The notes under the pieces: generated by a model
What the model was told of the DNA's origin: nothing
What the model saw: the letters and a program-made list of their open reading frames with translations, nothing else
The model's database searches: none
In this document: positions 5,240-6,098 of the stretch, one piece after another
Layout: each line of letters opens with the position of its first letter
Numbering within the stretch: the first letter of the stretch is position 1
Translations under genes and position numbers: made by a program
From: Candidatus Neoflavobacterium equi
GTDB lineage: Bacteria; Bacteroidota; Bacteroidia; Flavobacteriales; Flavobacteriaceae
Assembly: GCA_018065745.1 (NCBI GenBank)
Contig: JAGHSS010000149.1
Coordinates: 1-6,098 of the forward strand
DNA length: 6,098 bases
Reading direction: 5' to 3'

Positions 5240-6010
5240 TTATTTAGTATTGAGTTTGCGCAATTTAATTGCTGTCAAAACTTTTTTAGTGTATAAAGGG
5301 AAATCTGCATTTTGAATCCACCCAAAATATCCCGGTTCTTTGTCCAAAACTTCTTCTACCAAAACACCTTTGTGCTTCCCAAATGAAAAGACTTCTTGTC
5401 CTTCTTCATTGGCCACTATGAATCCAGCAAAATCTACAGATTTTTTACGCGTGGTATATTCAGATAGCAATTTGATGTCTTGAGGCAAATCCTCATAACG
5501 ATCCAATTGAGATTTGAATATTTCATACGTAGCCTCTGTATCAGCCAAAGCTGAATGTGCGTTTTCCAAAGTTTGGTTACAGTAAAAACGGTAAGCTGCA
5601 CTCAAGGTACGCTCTTCTTTTTTGTGAAAAATAGTCTGCACATCAACTGTTACTCTATTTTTCATATCAAAGTCCACTCCAGCTCTTAACAATTCTTCTG
5701 CCAATAACGGAATGTCAAATCGATCTGAGTTGAAACCTGCTAAATCTGAATCTTTGATCATTTGGTATACCTGTGATGCCAATTGAGCAAACGTTGGTTC
5801 ATTAGCCACTTTTTCATCCGTAATTCCATGAATTGCTGCACTTTGTGGCGGTATAGGAATGGTTGGATTTACCAACCATGTTTTGCTTTCTTTATTTCCA
5901 TTAGGATAAACTTTAAGTATCGCAATTTCTACAATTCGATCTCTAGCGACATCTATTCCTGTTGTTTCTAAATCAAAAAAACAGATCGGTTTATTTAACT
6001 TTAATTCCAT
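5240..6010 (-). CDS. DnaQ-type 3'-5' exonuclease (DEDDh) with C-terminal ExoX-like domain
   Basis: The 256-residue protein has an N-terminal RNase T/DnaQ exonuclease fold. ExoI motif FFDLETTG gives Asp13 and Glu15, ExoII GFNSDRFDIPLL (92-103) gives Asp99, and ExoIII AHSALADTEAT (151-161) gives His152 and Asp157, so the four acidic residues and the histidine of the DEDDh class are intact. PPQSAAIHGIT (54-64) is also typical. The C-terminal part (about 190-250), with FSFGKHKGVLVEEV and PGYFGWIQNADFP, resembles the C-terminal domain of exodeoxyribonuclease X-like proteins. It could be labelled a DNA polymerase III epsilon-like subunit, but nothing here proves association with the replicase; a repair or 3'-end trimming exonuclease is equally possible. 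It is the first gene of the exonuclease-FAH-Hpt operon, with a promoter box just upstream. Confidence 0.93.
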   Translation of the reverse strand: MELKLNKPICFFDLETTGIDVARDRIVEIAILKVYPNGNKESKTWLVNPTIPIPPQSAAIHGITDEKVANEPTFAQLASQVYQMIKDSDLAGFNSDRFDIPLLAEELLRAGVDFDMKNRVTVDVQTIFHKKEERTLSAAYRFYCNQTLENAHSALADTEATYEIFKSQLDRYEDLPQDIKLLSEYTTRKKSVDFAGFIVANEEGQEVFSFGKHKGVLVEEVLDKEPGYFGWIQNADFPLYTKKVLTAIKLRKLNTK

Positions 6011-6031
6011 GGATTCTTTTTTGTGTATTTA

Positions 6032-6039
6032 CAAAGATA
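6032..6039 (-). promoter_or_regulatory. putative -7 promoter box of the exonuclease-FAH-Hpt operon (TATCTTTG)
   Basis: TATCTTTG on the minus strand is an exact match to the Bacteroidota -7 consensus TAnnTTTG. A start about 5-7 nt downstream would give a leader of roughly 15 nt before the ATG at 6010. No TTG-type -33 element is seen 19 nt upstream, where the sequence is AT-rich. Confidence 0.6.
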
Positions 6040-6098
6040 AAGTATTGATTTAAAAATTGCGTCTGAATCCCATTAAAATCCGCTGATGAATCTATATT

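Noticed and set aside
5783..5971. A 62-codon plus-strand frame over the exonuclease ExoI region
   Set aside because: It is antisense to a conserved catalytic domain; its cysteine/phenylalanine-rich translation looks like a shadow.
2957..6010. A dedicated defence or mobile system made of uvrB, cinA, exonuclease and Hpt
   Set aside because: All are common chromosomal housekeeping or conserved genes with separate promoters and terminators; nothing shows boundaries, integrase, repeats or atypical composition.

Overview
The window looks like an ordinary chromosomal segment of an AT-rich member of the Bacteroidota, probably from the Flavobacteriia or a related class. Four things point there. The -7 promoter boxes have the form TAnnTTTG. 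No gene has a Shine-Dalgarno sequence. The 50-residue DUF4295 protein, restricted to this phylum as far as I know, sits directly after rpmB and rpmG. The L28, L33 and Hpt sequences are also of Bacteroidota style. There is no sign of phage, insertion sequence, CRISPR array, tRNA or rRNA.

Layout. On the plus strand, uvrB fills 78-2069 and ends at a strong intrinsic terminator at 2121-2152. Everything else is on the minus strand and converges on uvrB. Read in its own direction, that strand starts with a DnaQ-type exonuclease (6010-5240), followed by an FAH-family hydrolase (5225-4614) and a small Hpt-domain protein (4610-4266). The gaps of 14 and 3 nt suggest one operon, which ends at a hairpin at 4214-4253. 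Next come cinA (4207-2957) and, from its own clear promoter at 2919-2950, the ribosomal cluster rpmB - rpmG - DUF4295 (2880-2271), which ends at a hairpin at 2223-2250. The largest gene-free stretch is 2070-2270 (201 bases). It holds the two convergent terminators and about 70 bases with no recognised content.

Functions. UvrB is the damage-verifying core of nucleotide excision repair. CinA recycles NMN (a product of NAD-dependent DNA ligase) and may clear damaged nucleotides. The exonuclease acts on DNA or RNA 3' ends. The three small genes encode parts of the 50S ribosomal subunit; the third is a lineage-specific protein that I believe corresponds to bL38. The FAH hydrolase and Hpt protein have no obvious metabolic or signalling partner in the window.

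No new multi-gene system is evident. The points most worth a second look are the DUF4295 gene next to the ribosomal genes, the start of uvrB overlapping its own promoter box, the orphan Hpt protein with a modified phosphoacceptor motif inside an exonuclease/hydrolase operon, and a possible outer-membrane-protein tail at the right edge.
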